Assembly (NCBI RefSeq): GCF_018362995.1
Contig: NZ_CP074372.1
Coordinates: 1,860,001 to 1,924,000, forward strand
Origin: Chryseobacterium indologenes
Lineage (GTDB): Bacteria > Bacteroidota > Bacteroidia > Flavobacteriales > Weeksellaceae
Length of the DNA: 64,000 nucleotides
Direction of reading: 5' to 3'
The notes below the pieces were generated by a model. The model was not told the origin of the DNA. It made no database searches and worked only from the letters and a program-made list of their open reading frames with translations. The translations under genes and the position numbers were made by a program. Position 1 is the stretch's first letter. Each line of letters opens with the position of its first letter. Below are positions 26,861 to 35,583 of this stretch, piece after piece.

Positions 26861-28438
26861 TCAGCCTTTCATATTCAGTCTTTCCTCCTGCAAATCCAAT
26901 ATTCTCAGGTGTTTTCTGATGATATTTTCATCCAGTAGCAGTTCTTCTCGATTTTTGTTAATAAGCCAGCTTCTTTGAGTGTCGAGAATGTCAATATAAA
27001 TACGTCTGTATTCATCATAGTTTAGAATAATTTCAGAACTGTTCAACAGATTTTCATATTTCTGTAACTGATCTTTCAACGCCGGAAAACTATCTATTTT
27101 ATCAGCATAGTCGCTGCTGATTTTATCAATCGCTACTTTTGCCAGACTGTTCTGAATGTCGTAATCTATCTCTTTCGCACTTCTTACGAAATCCCGGTCT
27201 ACCGGAGGAAATTTATTAAGCAAAAAAGGAAGGGTAAGCCCTTGTAAAAGCAGCGTTACCAGAATCACAATGAATGTAATGAAGAGGATCATATTTCTTT
27301 GTGGGAACGGAGACCCATCATCTAAAGTCAAAGGTATGGAAAGCGCCGCTGCCAAAGAAACTACCCCTCTCATTCCGGTCCAACCAATAATTAATGGCGT
27401 CTGCCATCCAGGTGACTGCGGATCGGCAACGGTGATAAAATTTCTCATAATTAAAGTCGTCACCAGTGCTCCGTAACCTGCTAAAATCCTGACAATAATA
27501 AGCACTGCCGTGACTGCAATTCCGTAACCGATGGCTGTATAAATATCTGTGTCACCTAAGCCTGAAACAATTTCCGGCAAATCTAAACCAATAAGCATAA
27601 ACACTATTCCATTTAAGAGAAAACAAAAACTTTCCCAAACTGTTACTGTGCGTATTCTCGATGCACTGCTTAAGAAATCATGACTTCGATAGGAAAGAAA
27701 TAGTCCGCCTGTTACTACTGCCAGAACTCCGGAAGCATGAACCTGTTCTGCCATCAGATACATGGAAAACGGTGCAATGAAGGTCAGCAGAATATCTATA
27801 TTTGAATCGGTCGGCAACATTTTGTGCAATTTCAGAAAGACATATGCAATCGCCAATCCGATTCCCAAGCCTCCGAAGCACATCCATACAAAGCTTCCGG
27901 CTGCTTCATGCCACACAAACTGTCCGGTGGCAGCAGCAATCATCGCAAACCTGAAAATAATCAGAGAAGAGGCATCATTCAGCAAACTTTCACCCTCCAA
28001 TATAGAGGCCAGCCTTTTCGGAACTTTTACAAACTTTAAGATTGCTCCGGCGCTCACTGCATCCGGCGGCGAAACAATACCTCCCAGCAAAAAACCAAGA
28101 GCCAGAGAAAACCCGGGAATAAAATAATTGGCGAAAACAGCCACTGAAAGCGCTGTAAAGAAAACAACGATGAAAGCAAAGCTGAAAATAATCCTGCGCC
28201 ATCGCCATAGCTCTTTCCATGAAGTTGACCATGCCGCTTCATACAGTAAAGGAGGTAAAAAAATGACAAATAGTAATTCGGGTTCTACTTTAATAGCTGG
28301 CACACCTGGAATAAAACTTATCAGAAGTCCTGCTAACACCAGTAGAACAGGATATGCAACTTTAATTTTATTGGCCAGCATGATAAGCATGGTAATTAAG
28401 AAAACCAGGAAAAGATAAAATTCAAAGTCTTTAAGCAT
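26861..28438 (-). CDS. Na+/H+ antiporter, CPA1 (NhaP) family
   Basis: Inner-membrane cation/proton antiporter of 525 residues. About 12 membrane segments occupy residues 5-400, with the CPA1 motifs PPDAVSAGAILK and ESLLNDASSLIIF, the latter carrying the Asn-Asp pair used for ion binding. The tail (about 410-525) is a charged, helical cytoplasmic domain, typical of the NhaP group. It exchanges Na+ or K+ for H+ in pH and salt homeostasis; the exact ion cannot be told. Confidence 0.92.
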   Translation of the reverse strand: MLKDFEFYLFLVFLITMLIMLANKIKVAYPVLLVLAGLLISFIPGVPAIKVEPELLFVIFLPPLLYEAAWSTSWKELWRWRRIIFSFAFIVVFFTALSVAVFANYFIPGFSLALGFLLGGIVSPPDAVSAGAILKFVKVPKRLASILEGESLLNDASSLIIFRFAMIAAATGQFVWHEAAGSFVWMCFGGLGIGLAIAYVFLKLHKMLPTDSNIDILLTFIAPFSMYLMAEQVHASGVLAVVTGGLFLSYRSHDFLSSASRIRTVTVWESFCFLLNGIVFMLIGLDLPEIVSGLGDTDIYTAIGYGIAVTAVLIIVRILAGYGALVTTLIMRNFITVADPQSPGWQTPLIIGWTGMRGVVSLAAALSIPLTLDDGSPFPQRNMILFITFIVILVTLLLQGLTLPFLLNKFPPVDRDFVRSAKEIDYDIQNSLAKVAIDKISSDYADKIDSFPALKDQLQKYENLLNSSEIILNYDEYRRIYIDILDTQRSWLINKNREELLLDENIIRKHLRILDLQEERLNMKG

Positions 28439-28708
28439 ATGAAAATTTTAGATACTTAAATATATATTAAATTCTTAAAAACTTTACTCTTTTACACAAA
28501 TTTACATCATTAGAAATTATGACTTTCCATATTCATACATCATTAGTATTAATTCTGTTTCAATTTCTCTGTAATCGCAAAAGTAGTGTCTGTTATATTA
28601 TTGAGGGTTTACAATTGCTACCATCTCGTTTCTGTCATTTCAGGAGACCATTATTTGGAATATTTTAATTAAAAAACATGAAACTCCTATCAACTTTTCA
28701 GTCTGTAA

Positions 28709-29656
28709 TTAAAGTATTGACCGTCCTTTAGATAAATTTTCGTCTGCCTCAGATTCTTTTAAGTAGCGGATTTTCCTATTTTCATTACAATATCTGATGG
28801 AACCAGATTGAATATACCTAAAATAACGAACTTCAACAGGATACTGTACTTCCAACCGGTTGAACTCCTCTTCCAGATCAGCTGAGTATTGATAGAATAA
28901 AGAGATAACTCTATCGATCGCTATCTGCTCATCACAATTTTCAATTCTTTGAATAATTTTTACCGCATGGGCATAATCTTTAATTTCCTTCTTTTTAGCC
29001 TTATACGAGTACAAATCAAGAAGTAAGCCTATTGTATAACCTGATATTTTAAAAGCTTTTTCAAATGAACCACTATAATATGATGGCGCAGGCAGATCAT
29101 CATGAAGATACCACAATAAAGAAAACATTACGGGCATTGCAACATCATAAGCTCTGCAATCAAGATATTCTTCAAGAGAAGGCTCCAACTTTTGCACTTC
29201 GATAGTACGCTGCATCAGAACATTATCCAGATATTTCACAGATTCAATTTTGAAAATATCTTTTGCATCCTTTGTCCAGCCATTTTCTGAACAAAAGTTT
29301 ACAATTGGGTAAAATAACTTATCAACATCCGGGTGATCATTCAACGCTGTTTTAAACCCTTCAATGGTCTTAACAATATGATCCAGGTCTACGGAATTGT
29401 CAAAGAACTGGTCGTCTATTAAAGCCCACATGCTGTAATACCTACTGATAGATTTAAGCTTTTCTATACCCCCAAAAGGAAAAATGTAGGCTGTATATTG
29501 GGCTCCCACTGCAATATAGTCACCATACAACGCAGTGTTTTCATTCATTACATTGAAAGCACGTGTCTTAATAAAGGCTTTCATATCCTCTACCAGCACA
29601 TCTATTTCAGCATGTACCCTAGTTGGAAGATTTGATTCAAATAATGGTATATTCAT
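28709..29656 (-). CDS. Class I terpene synthase-like protein with altered NSE motif
   Basis: The 315-residue protein follows the plan of bacterial class I terpene cyclases. An aspartate-rich DDxxxD motif is at 81-86 (DDQFFD), the pyrophosphate-sensing arginine region is around R168 (YLDCRAYDVAMP), the second metal motif region is near 213-221, and the C-terminal R297-Y298 pair is the usual end feature. At the second motif, where NDxxSxxxE is normal, it reads LDLYSYKAK: only D214 and S217 remain; the first Asn is Leu and the Glu is Lys221, though a Glu is at 224. It may be inactive, use other ligands, or act on another substrate. Solo gene, no prenyltransferase or P450 nearby. Confidence 0.7.
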   Translation of the reverse strand: MNIPLFESNLPTRVHAEIDVLVEDMKAFIKTRAFNVMNENTALYGDYIAVGAQYTAYIFPFGGIEKLKSISRYYSMWALIDDQFFDNSVDLDHIVKTIEGFKTALNDHPDVDKLFYPIVNFCSENGWTKDAKDIFKIESVKYLDNVLMQRTIEVQKLEPSLEEYLDCRAYDVAMPVMFSLLWYLHDDLPAPSYYSGSFEKAFKISGYTIGLLLDLYSYKAKKKEIKDYAHAVKIIQRIENCDEQIAIDRVISLFYQYSADLEEEFNRLEVQYPVEVRYFRYIQSGSIRYCNENRKIRYLKESEADENLSKGRSIL

Positions 29657-29914
29657 TGGTCTAAGTTTTAATGGTTATTTTTTTTTAATATTTGTATCAT
29701 TCTTGAATAAGATCTTGCTTACCATCAAGTCTTCTCACTTAACCCATATCACACTGAATATAAATACAATACATTTTATAAATTTCTTTAAATTTAAATA
29801 TTTCCAACAAGTACTTCATAATATTTATGATCAAAAGTAAGTGGTAGTATTAAGAAGTCGGGATGGGAAACCAATATTTTCTTTCCTCCTTTGAAATAGA
29901 GAGAAGTATAAAAC
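29657..29914. other. AT-rich intergenic stretch
   Basis: Gene-free DNA between the terpene-synthase-like gene and the RidA terminator. It carries one exact minus-strand TACTTTTG -7-like box at 29832-29839, but no -33 TTG at a suitable distance. Nothing else seen. Confidence 0.45.
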
Positions 29915-29945
29915 AAAAAAGACCTAGATTTCATTATCTAAGCCT
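29915..29945 (-). terminator. Terminator of the RidA-like gene
   Basis: On the minus strand a 10-bp stem AGGCTTAGAT / ATCTAGGTCT (two G-T wobbles), loop AATGAA, then a T-run. It lies 63 bases past the stop. Confidence 0.8.
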
Positions 29946-30007
29946 AATATTTTAAATGCATTGAATCACTTAATCAATGATGATTTTTGGAAAATTCAAT
30001 AGTAAAC

Positions 30008-30400
30008 TTATACCGTTGCCATAATTTTAATTTCGACAAGCTGTCCTGGTAATGCGAGTCCGCTTACTCCCACCATTGTGCTGGCTACGGTTTTAGGATT
30101 ATTATAAAATTCTGTTTTGAAATTTTTTCTTGCCTCAAATGCAGTCGCCATATCCATTGCATAAATCACTTCTTCTACTACGTTCTCCATCGTCATATCA
30201 TATCTTGACAATAATTCTTTGATATTCGCATAGGTTTGCTTCATCTGCGCTTCCATTCCTTCTGGCAATTCGCCTTTATCATTGTGACCCAATTGACCGG
30301 AAATCCATACGGTATTCCCTTTTTTTACCGCTTGTGCGTATCCGTAGATATCTTCCCAAGGCATTCCAAAGCCTTCTGCTGTTTTATTTTCCTGTGACAT
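30008..30400 (-). CDS. RidA/YjgF/UK114-family protein lacking the catalytic arginine
   Basis: 130 residues, typical chorismate-mutase-like Rid fold: VWISGQLGHNDKGELPEGMEAQMKQ... and C-terminal GLALPGQLVEIKIMATV. In the active RidA subgroup an arginine precedes the C-terminal strand (ARSCVEV). Here the aligned stretch reads ASTMVGV, so the key Arg is Ser. It is therefore likely not a 2-iminoacid deaminase but a member of another Rid subgroup. It follows a Crp/Fnr-type regulator gene on the same strand (140-base gap). Role unknown. Confidence 0.85.
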   Translation of the reverse strand: MSQENKTAEGFGMPWEDIYGYAQAVKKGNTVWISGQLGHNDKGELPEGMEAQMKQTYANIKELLSRYDMTMENVVEEVIYAMDMATAFEARKNFKTEFYNNPKTVASTMVGVSGLALPGQLVEIKIMATV

Positions 30401-30540
30401 TTTTTTATATTTTAAATTAATAAGGCAAATGTAGAACAGAAAGAAATCTTAGAAATTTAACTGGTTTAATAAAAAACGCTTGCGACAAAAAAATGCCGAA
30501 TATTTTCATACCCAACATCTATAATTTTAAATGTATTGAT

Positions 30541-31125
30541 TTATTTCTGTTTATTCGCCAGACGTTTCCTGATGGTACTTACAAACTCTTTTGAAACGCC
30601 AAGATAGGATGCAATATAATACTGCGCCACACGCTGCGGAATCGTAGGATAAACTCTGATAAATTCCAGATAACGGTCTGTCGCAGGCTGAGAAATAGTA
30701 TTAACCAATCGGTTTTGAAGCGTCACCACATACCGCTGCATCATCAGTCGGAAAGCTCTTTCAAACTTTGGAACTTTTTGTAATAGCTCTTCCTTCGTTT
30801 CCGGATTCAACATATAAATTTCTGTATCTTCCAAAGTTTCGATAAAAATCTTCGAGGGCGTTTTATTGTTAAACGAATCAATATCGGTAATCCACCAATC
30901 TTCAACGGCGAACAGAAGTGTTACTTCAAAACCGTTCTCATCAAGATAATAAGTTCGCACACAACCCTCTTTGATAAAACCCTCGAACTGGCAAATTTCT
31001 CCTTCACGCAAAAGATGTGTTTTCTTTGGAAACTTCTGAAGCGTCAGCAAATCCTCATAAATTTTTTCCTCTTCAGGGGTTAAGTTCACGAACCGCGAAA
31101 TGTTTTTAATGATATTTTGAAACAT
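30541..31125 (-). CDS. Crp/Fnr-family transcriptional regulator
   Basis: 194 residues. N-terminal cyclic-nucleotide-binding-like beta-roll (about 20-125) and C-terminal winged HTH (about 150-190, IASYLGVSKEFVSTIRKRL). No cysteine cluster for an Fe-S centre is seen in the N-terminus, and the cNMP phosphate-binding cassette is not obvious, so the ligand is unknown. It lies upstream of, and in the same direction as, the RidA-like gene, which it may control. Confidence 0.88.
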   Translation of the reverse strand: MFQNIIKNISRFVNLTPEEEKIYEDLLTLQKFPKKTHLLREGEICQFEGFIKEGCVRTYYLDENGFEVTLLFAVEDWWITDIDSFNNKTPSKIFIETLEDTEIYMLNPETKEELLQKVPKFERAFRLMMQRYVVTLQNRLVNTISQPATDRYLEFIRVYPTIPQRVAQYYIASYLGVSKEFVSTIRKRLANKQK

Positions 31126-31338
31126 AAATTTATTTTACGGCTGCAAATTAGGAAAAAGTCTGTAAACATCGGCCTTCAGAAGTCCATTTCTCCGACCGTA
31201 ATAGTCATTTACTCTCGTATTTTTTGGGTTCACAAAAACTTTATTTTCATTTTCAGATTCTTTATCCGAATTATCATTGGAAGATTATTTACCCATCGGA
31301 GTAAAAGCATCCTGCTTACTGTTTCAGAATGTAATTTA

Positions 31339-32037
31339 TCAGCAAATCAACAGCAACCGATATTCACCATCATTTTCCACAGGAGCTCTATGAACACATG
31401 GCAATGCCTGCTGCTCCGGATGATCTACAGCAATTCTCCATAGATGGCCAACTCCTAAATTCACGGGTTCTGCATTAGGTTTAGGCTGATAGTGAAGATC
31501 AAAGAAATATTCTTTGAGGAAGTCTTCAAATTCTTCTTCCGGACCATCGTGTAATTTTTTCAGCTGTTCCCGGATCTCTGGAATCAAAATTTTCTGTTCT
31601 ACCTGATCATTGGGAATGATATCACTTGCTGTTCCATGATAGGTACATAAAAAAGTATCTGTTCCGATAGGTGAACGGTCTACATGATATGAATATACAT
31701 CTGTTGAAATGAAACCAAGTTCTTCATCCCTTTCATAACATTTAAGCAAATTAAGAACCGGAGATGCTCCGAAGTCAGTTAATAATTGTAAATCATTTAA
31801 GATTATTTTTCTTGCCTTATCTCCTTCTTCTGATAATTGCAATGCTAAAAGGTCTTGAGCGGACACTACAGTGATATCGTCTTTCAACTGAAGTTGAGAA
31901 ATGATTTCTTTAAAATTCCCAGCTAAATTCCGATACCAGCAAATTGCATTCATCATTCCTTGAAAATTGGTATTGACAAGTTCTGAGAAAGAAGATACTA
32001 GACCTATTTGCTGATTGTCAGAAAATATATTGCTCAT
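31339..32037 (-). CDS. DUF1826-like protein
   Basis: 232 residues, no signal peptide. The blocks YSYHVDRSPIGTDTFLCTY and CVHRAPVENDGEYRLLL resemble the conserved 'HVD...LLxTYxGxGTxWLP' and 'VHRSP...RLLL' stretches of DUF1826 proteins. That family has His/Asp residues suggestive of a metal site, but the reaction is not established. Assignment is from recalled motif resemblance only. It is followed on the same strand by the Crp/Fnr gene 213 bases away. Confidence 0.5.
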   Translation of the reverse strand: MSNIFSDNQQIGLVSSFSELVNTNFQGMMNAICWYRNLAGNFKEIISQLQLKDDITVVSAQDLLALQLSEEGDKARKIILNDLQLLTDFGASPVLNLLKCYERDEELGFISTDVYSYHVDRSPIGTDTFLCTYHGTASDIIPNDQVEQKILIPEIREQLKKLHDGPEEEFEDFLKEYFFDLHYQPKPNAEPVNLGVGHLWRIAVDHPEQQALPCVHRAPVENDGEYRLLLIC

Positions 32038-32222
32038 GTTTTGAAATAAACAGTTTAATTCTCTGCAAAAATACGGAATAGGTTGTTCAAATCGTCATTA
32101 CAAAAATCAGATGTACTTTTAATATGGGAGTTTTATTTAATACTCTTCTTTTCTCTTCATATGATATTTATTCCTAACTTCGAAGAAACTATCCCTCAAC
32201 GAATTAACACCCTCCAAAAGCT

Positions 32223-33041
32223 ATGCAAATTTCACCTTCCGCCAGCTTAGCCCCTTATATAAAGAGTTATACCGTTGTGACCATCGACAATGATCTCAGG
32301 GATGAAGTGTTTTATCCCAGTGGATATGTAGATCTGATCATCAATATTTCCGGTGGTACCGCAGCAACTATTATCAATGGAAAAAGAAAGGATACTCCGG
32401 ATATAGAGCTTCTGGGCCACCTAACTCTTCCCACCCGGCTTACCGTTGCACAGGGAACTTCTGTATTGATAGCGCGGATCTATCCATATGCCGCTACTTT
32501 GTTCTTTTCGGATCCTTTGTCAGAGTTCACGAACTATGCTACTGATATGTATGATGTGGCAAAAGGTGAAAACAGAGATTTGTATGACCGCATCATGCAG
32601 GCTGATAGTCTTCATACAAAAATCAATGTTTTGGAAACCTATTTTCTTCAACAGCTGAAAAAAAATGAAAAACGAATAAAGAAAGCCACAATCCTTCAGG
32701 AACTTAGCCAGCAGTTTTTGATGAATCATCACCCATTGGATCTTTCTGCTTTGGCAAAGGATTCAGGATTATCGGAAAGATATATTCAAAAGCTTTACCT
32801 GATGAATATGGGCATCAGTCCTTCTGCTTTTGCGGCTGTCATGAGATTTAACAAAAGCCTTCAAATGGTTCTCAACACTCCGGAATCACTTACAAATATA
32901 GCTTATGACTGCGGGTATTACGATCAGGCCCATTTTATCAAAGAGTTTAAAAAATTTACAGGCATTACCCCTTCTGCATCCAGGCATTCACTGATCAAAA
33001 ATGATGTAGACCTTCAACAGGCCGTCAATATTGGTTTTTGA
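32223..33041 (+). CDS. AraC-family transcriptional regulator (DUF6597-type N-terminus)
   Basis: 272 residues. The N-terminal half (about 5-130) begins with SASLAPYIKSYTVV and has FYPSGYVDLIINISG, as in AraC proteins with a DUF6597 domain. The C-terminal ~100 residues hold the two HTH motifs (LSALAKDSGLSERYIQKLY and GYYDQAHFIKEFKKFTGITPS). It is divergent from the DUF1826-like gene (185-base spacer) and convergent with the NTF2-fold gene, with two bases between the stops. Targets not known. Confidence 0.9.
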   Translation: MQISPSASLAPYIKSYTVVTIDNDLRDEVFYPSGYVDLIINISGGTAATIINGKRKDTPDIELLGHLTLPTRLTVAQGTSVLIARIYPYAATLFFSDPLSEFTNYATDMYDVAKGENRDLYDRIMQADSLHTKINVLETYFLQQLKKNEKRIKKATILQELSQQFLMNHHPLDLSALAKDSGLSERYIQKLYLMNMGISPSAFAAVMRFNKSLQMVLNTPESLTNIAYDCGYYDQAHFIKEFKKFTGITPSASRHSLIKNDVDLQQAVNIGF

Positions 33042-33043
33042 TT

Positions 33044-33487
33044 CTATTTTGCAGGATGATTACTGCTGAACATATCACGGTGCATCTTCCAGCCTTCTTT
33101 TGTATTTTTCCAGATCACGATTACTTTTCCATCGTCCACTTTTTTGCCTTCTAAATCTTTCATTTCGTAATAACTTTCTTCAGTAACCGATGTTTTACCA
33201 TCTCCGTACAGGTTTTGAATCGTAAATTTAACATGCACCTTAGGACCTCCCTTAAAGAAATTGAATATCTGCTCTCTTCCGCAAACCGGTGCCGCATTGG
33301 GAGGAAACAGACAGGCATCATCTGTGTACCTTGTTAGAATTGATCCGTCATTTTTGTTTGCCAGATCAGCGTAGATTGCGTTACTGGCTTCAATAGTCTT
33401 TCTTACCGTTTTCATAAGATCTTTAGTCTGAGCATTACCCCAGGAAGTAAGCATTAATAACAAGCTTAGAATAAGTAACTTTTTCAT
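33044..33487 (-). CDS. Secreted NTF2-fold protein (DUF4440/SnoaL-like)
   Basis: 147 residues with a clear signal peptide ending GNAQ. The rest is a small alpha+beta cone: an N-terminal helix (VRKTIEASNAIYADLANKN), DGSILTRYTDDACLFPPNAAPVCGREQIFNFF, then beta strands, as in the DUF4440/SnoaL-like NTF2 superfamily. Such proteins are often cyclases, isomerases or ligand binders; no catalytic residue set is evident. Convergent with the AraC gene. Confidence 0.75.
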   Translation of the reverse strand: MKKLLILSLLLMLTSWGNAQTKDLMKTVRKTIEASNAIYADLANKNDGSILTRYTDDACLFPPNAAPVCGREQIFNFFKGGPKVHVKFTIQNLYGDGKTSVTEESYYEMKDLEGKKVDDGKVIVIWKNTKEGWKMHRDMFSSNHPAK

Positions 33488-33575
33488 TTTAATTTTTTAT
33501 ACAAAGCAACTACTTCCTGCGGGCAAAAAATTGTAAAATAACGAACAAGTTTATTTTTTAAACTCAAAAGCATCT

Positions 33576-33614
33576 ATAAAAAAACAGCATTCTCTTTTGG
33601 AGAACACTGTTTTA
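33576..33614 (-). terminator. Terminator of the 621-residue T9SS protein gene
   Basis: AAAACAG-CA-TTCTC / GAGAA-CA-CTGTTTT around the loop TTTTG with a T-run on the minus strand; 33 bases past the stop. It is nearly identical to the hairpin at 35541-35575. Confidence 0.8.
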
Positions 33615-33646
33615 TATGTAAGGTTATTAATTTTCAGTTTTGTTTT

Positions 33647-35512
33647 TTACTTCTTCAATATCTTTTCTGTTACTGTAGAAGATTTTGTTTTAAGTTTAAT
33701 ATAATACACTCCTGTCTGAAGAGAAGATAATACTATTTGCTCCTGCATCAAATTCAAAGTTCCCTGTTTTACCAGTTGTCCTGCAGCACCAAAGATTTCA
33801 TAGGAAACCAAAGGTTCTTTGCTTCTGATCGTAAGTACATCCTGAACAGGATTCGGATATAATTGTATTCCTGCCTGAACGGCTGTTTCTTCTACCGACA
33901 TCTGACTGCATGCCGATTTAGCATATTTTGTAAAAAATGATTGAGATTTTCCTCCTGCTACATTGACAGCCATTGTATTGACATTATCATTGGAATCTGT
34001 AAATAATTGGTCATGGAAAAAACCTCCCACAATATAGTTGCCATCTTTATCTGCAGCAACTGCCGTAAATTCATCTATCACATTGAAATTACTGTGGATT
34101 TCTCCCGCTCCCAAAACAGCTCCTGTATCTTTGTTGAGCCTAACCAATAAAGGATCTGATCTATCCCCATCAGGTCGTGTCATGGTATAACTGCCCCAGA
34201 TATCAGACCAGCTTCCTTTGGCAAAAGCGACTTCGTTTCCATTGATAGCAAGGGTTCCCTTGGTAAAACGATATCCAAACTGAAGACCGGACATTCCCTC
34301 AGGCGTTCTTGCCCACTGTACCGAGCCAGCAGCGTTAAGCTTCATAACAAACGGAACAGCTTCAACATAACTTCTTAAAGGAAAAGTATAAGTTCCAAAA
34401 GTGGCAGGCACTGTTATTCCGTTAAAATAACGCCCTGAAATGTAGATATCTGAAGTCGCAGGGTCTTTTATGATGGAATGAATTTCATCATCTGTACTTG
34501 TAGAGCCATTATTAAGTTCTTTTCTCCATACCTCCGCTCCCGTAGTTCCGTCAAAAGCCAATAAATAAGCAGCTTTCGTAAAGGGTACATTATTATAGGA
34601 AAGATCAAGCAGCGTACTAAACCCTGCATCCATTCTTTTCCCCGCAAGATAATAACGGTTCAGGCTTTCATCGTATACCAGGTTTACTTTCCCTTCTCTT
34701 CCTACTGCATATATTGCATCTCCTGTGATAGGAAGAAGTACAGGTGCTGCAGGTGTCATATTACCATTATCATAATTGAACTTAACTGCATAATACTGAT
34801 AGGCTGAAGTAAATGTTGAAGGTACTGTAATCAAGCCATTCAGATGAGTTCCCGCCCGGAATCCCATAACAGCATGGATATTTTTGGAAGAATCCATATA
34901 CATCATCTGGACATCACACATACGGGAGGAATAGTTAACATCTCCCTGCAAAGGCTTGCTCCATGCCAATGTACCATCTGAAGTATTATATTTCAACAGA
35001 AAAGCTGCTTTATGGGCAGGATCTATCGTTTGATCATAATGAGTATACAGAGGTAATGTATGGGTGTCATCAAAATGTACCGGAACGGCAGTAGGATCTC
35101 CTATATATGAATTATTATAAATGGTAGCCATTATATATAACCCTCCGTTATTATCCACTTTAATATGCCAGGCATTTTCTCCGTCTCCCGAACCTCCTAT
35201 TGGTCTGGACCATCTTATATTCCCCTCACAATCGGCAGAAAAAAGAAAAAGGTCACTAAGCCCATAATTGTTTACAGAGGTTCCATTCAGGTTTTGTCCC
35301 TGCTCACGCATCGTTGCAAGATAATAGGTATTGTTGTTGTTATCCACTACAATATCCCTTATGGATTCATCAAATACATAATGAAACCCGGGATCAGCCG
35401 AGCCTGTTATTCCTCCGGCCTGTTTTCCCCATTGCCATTGATAAGTCTGGCTAAAAGATAATGCCGGCAGTATCAGAAGCAGTCCCCACAGTTTGTTTTT
35501 TAATTGTATCAT
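33647..35512 (-). CDS. Type IX secretion cargo protein, outer-surface repeat/beta-propeller-like
   Basis: 621 residues from the ATG at 35512 (a GTG at 35533 would add 7). A signal peptide ends LSFSQ. The body has repeated GDGENAWHIKVDNNGGLYIMATIY- and DPATSDIYISGRYF-style blocks, as in secreted SBBP/propeller-like proteins. The last ~75 residues start YPNPVQDVLTI and end VTEKILKK, a T9SS type A sorting domain that directs export across the outer membrane and is then removed. It follows the giant surface protein, but a hairpin separates them. Function unknown. Confidence 0.82.
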   Translation of the reverse strand: MIQLKNKLWGLLLILPALSFSQTYQWQWGKQAGGITGSADPGFHYVFDESIRDIVVDNNNNTYYLATMREQGQNLNGTSVNNYGLSDLFLFSADCEGNIRWSRPIGGSGDGENAWHIKVDNNGGLYIMATIYNNSYIGDPTAVPVHFDDTHTLPLYTHYDQTIDPAHKAAFLLKYNTSDGTLAWSKPLQGDVNYSSRMCDVQMMYMDSSKNIHAVMGFRAGTHLNGLITVPSTFTSAYQYYAVKFNYDNGNMTPAAPVLLPITGDAIYAVGREGKVNLVYDESLNRYYLAGKRMDAGFSTLLDLSYNNVPFTKAAYLLAFDGTTGAEVWRKELNNGSTSTDDEIHSIIKDPATSDIYISGRYFNGITVPATFGTYTFPLRSYVEAVPFVMKLNAAGSVQWARTPEGMSGLQFGYRFTKGTLAINGNEVAFAKGSWSDIWGSYTMTRPDGDRSDPLLVRLNKDTGAVLGAGEIHSNFNVIDEFTAVAADKDGNYIVGGFFHDQLFTDSNDNVNTMAVNVAGGKSQSFFTKYAKSACSQMSVEETAVQAGIQLYPNPVQDVLTIRSKEPLVSYEIFGAAGQLVKQGTLNLMQEQIVLSSLQTGVYYIKLKTKSSTVTEKILKK

Positions 35513-35540
35513 AAAAATTCTTTTAGTTTTCACATACTAT

Positions 35541-35575
35541 AAAAAAACAGTGCTCTCCGAAGAGAACACTGCTTT
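35541..35575 (-). terminator. Terminator of the giant T9SS surface protein gene
   Basis: AACAGTG-TCTC / GAGA-CACTG around the loop CGAA, with a T-run on the minus strand. Lies between the two T9SS genes, so little read-through would be expected; the downstream gene needs its own promoter or leak. Confidence 0.7.
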
Positions 35576-35583
35576 ATAAGCTA

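Noticed and set aside
26775..26978. 67-codon plus-strand ORF
   Set aside because: It spans a terminator and overlaps the antiporter gene on the other strand.
28578..28585. Minus-strand TACTTTTG as the promoter of the Na+/H+ antiporter
   Set aside because: The nearest -33 TTG is 26 bases away, longer than the usual spacing, and the box is 140 bases from the gene.
31117..31443. 108-codon plus-strand ORF
   Set aside because: It runs antisense over the end of the DUF1826-like gene and a spacer, and has no signal or domain.
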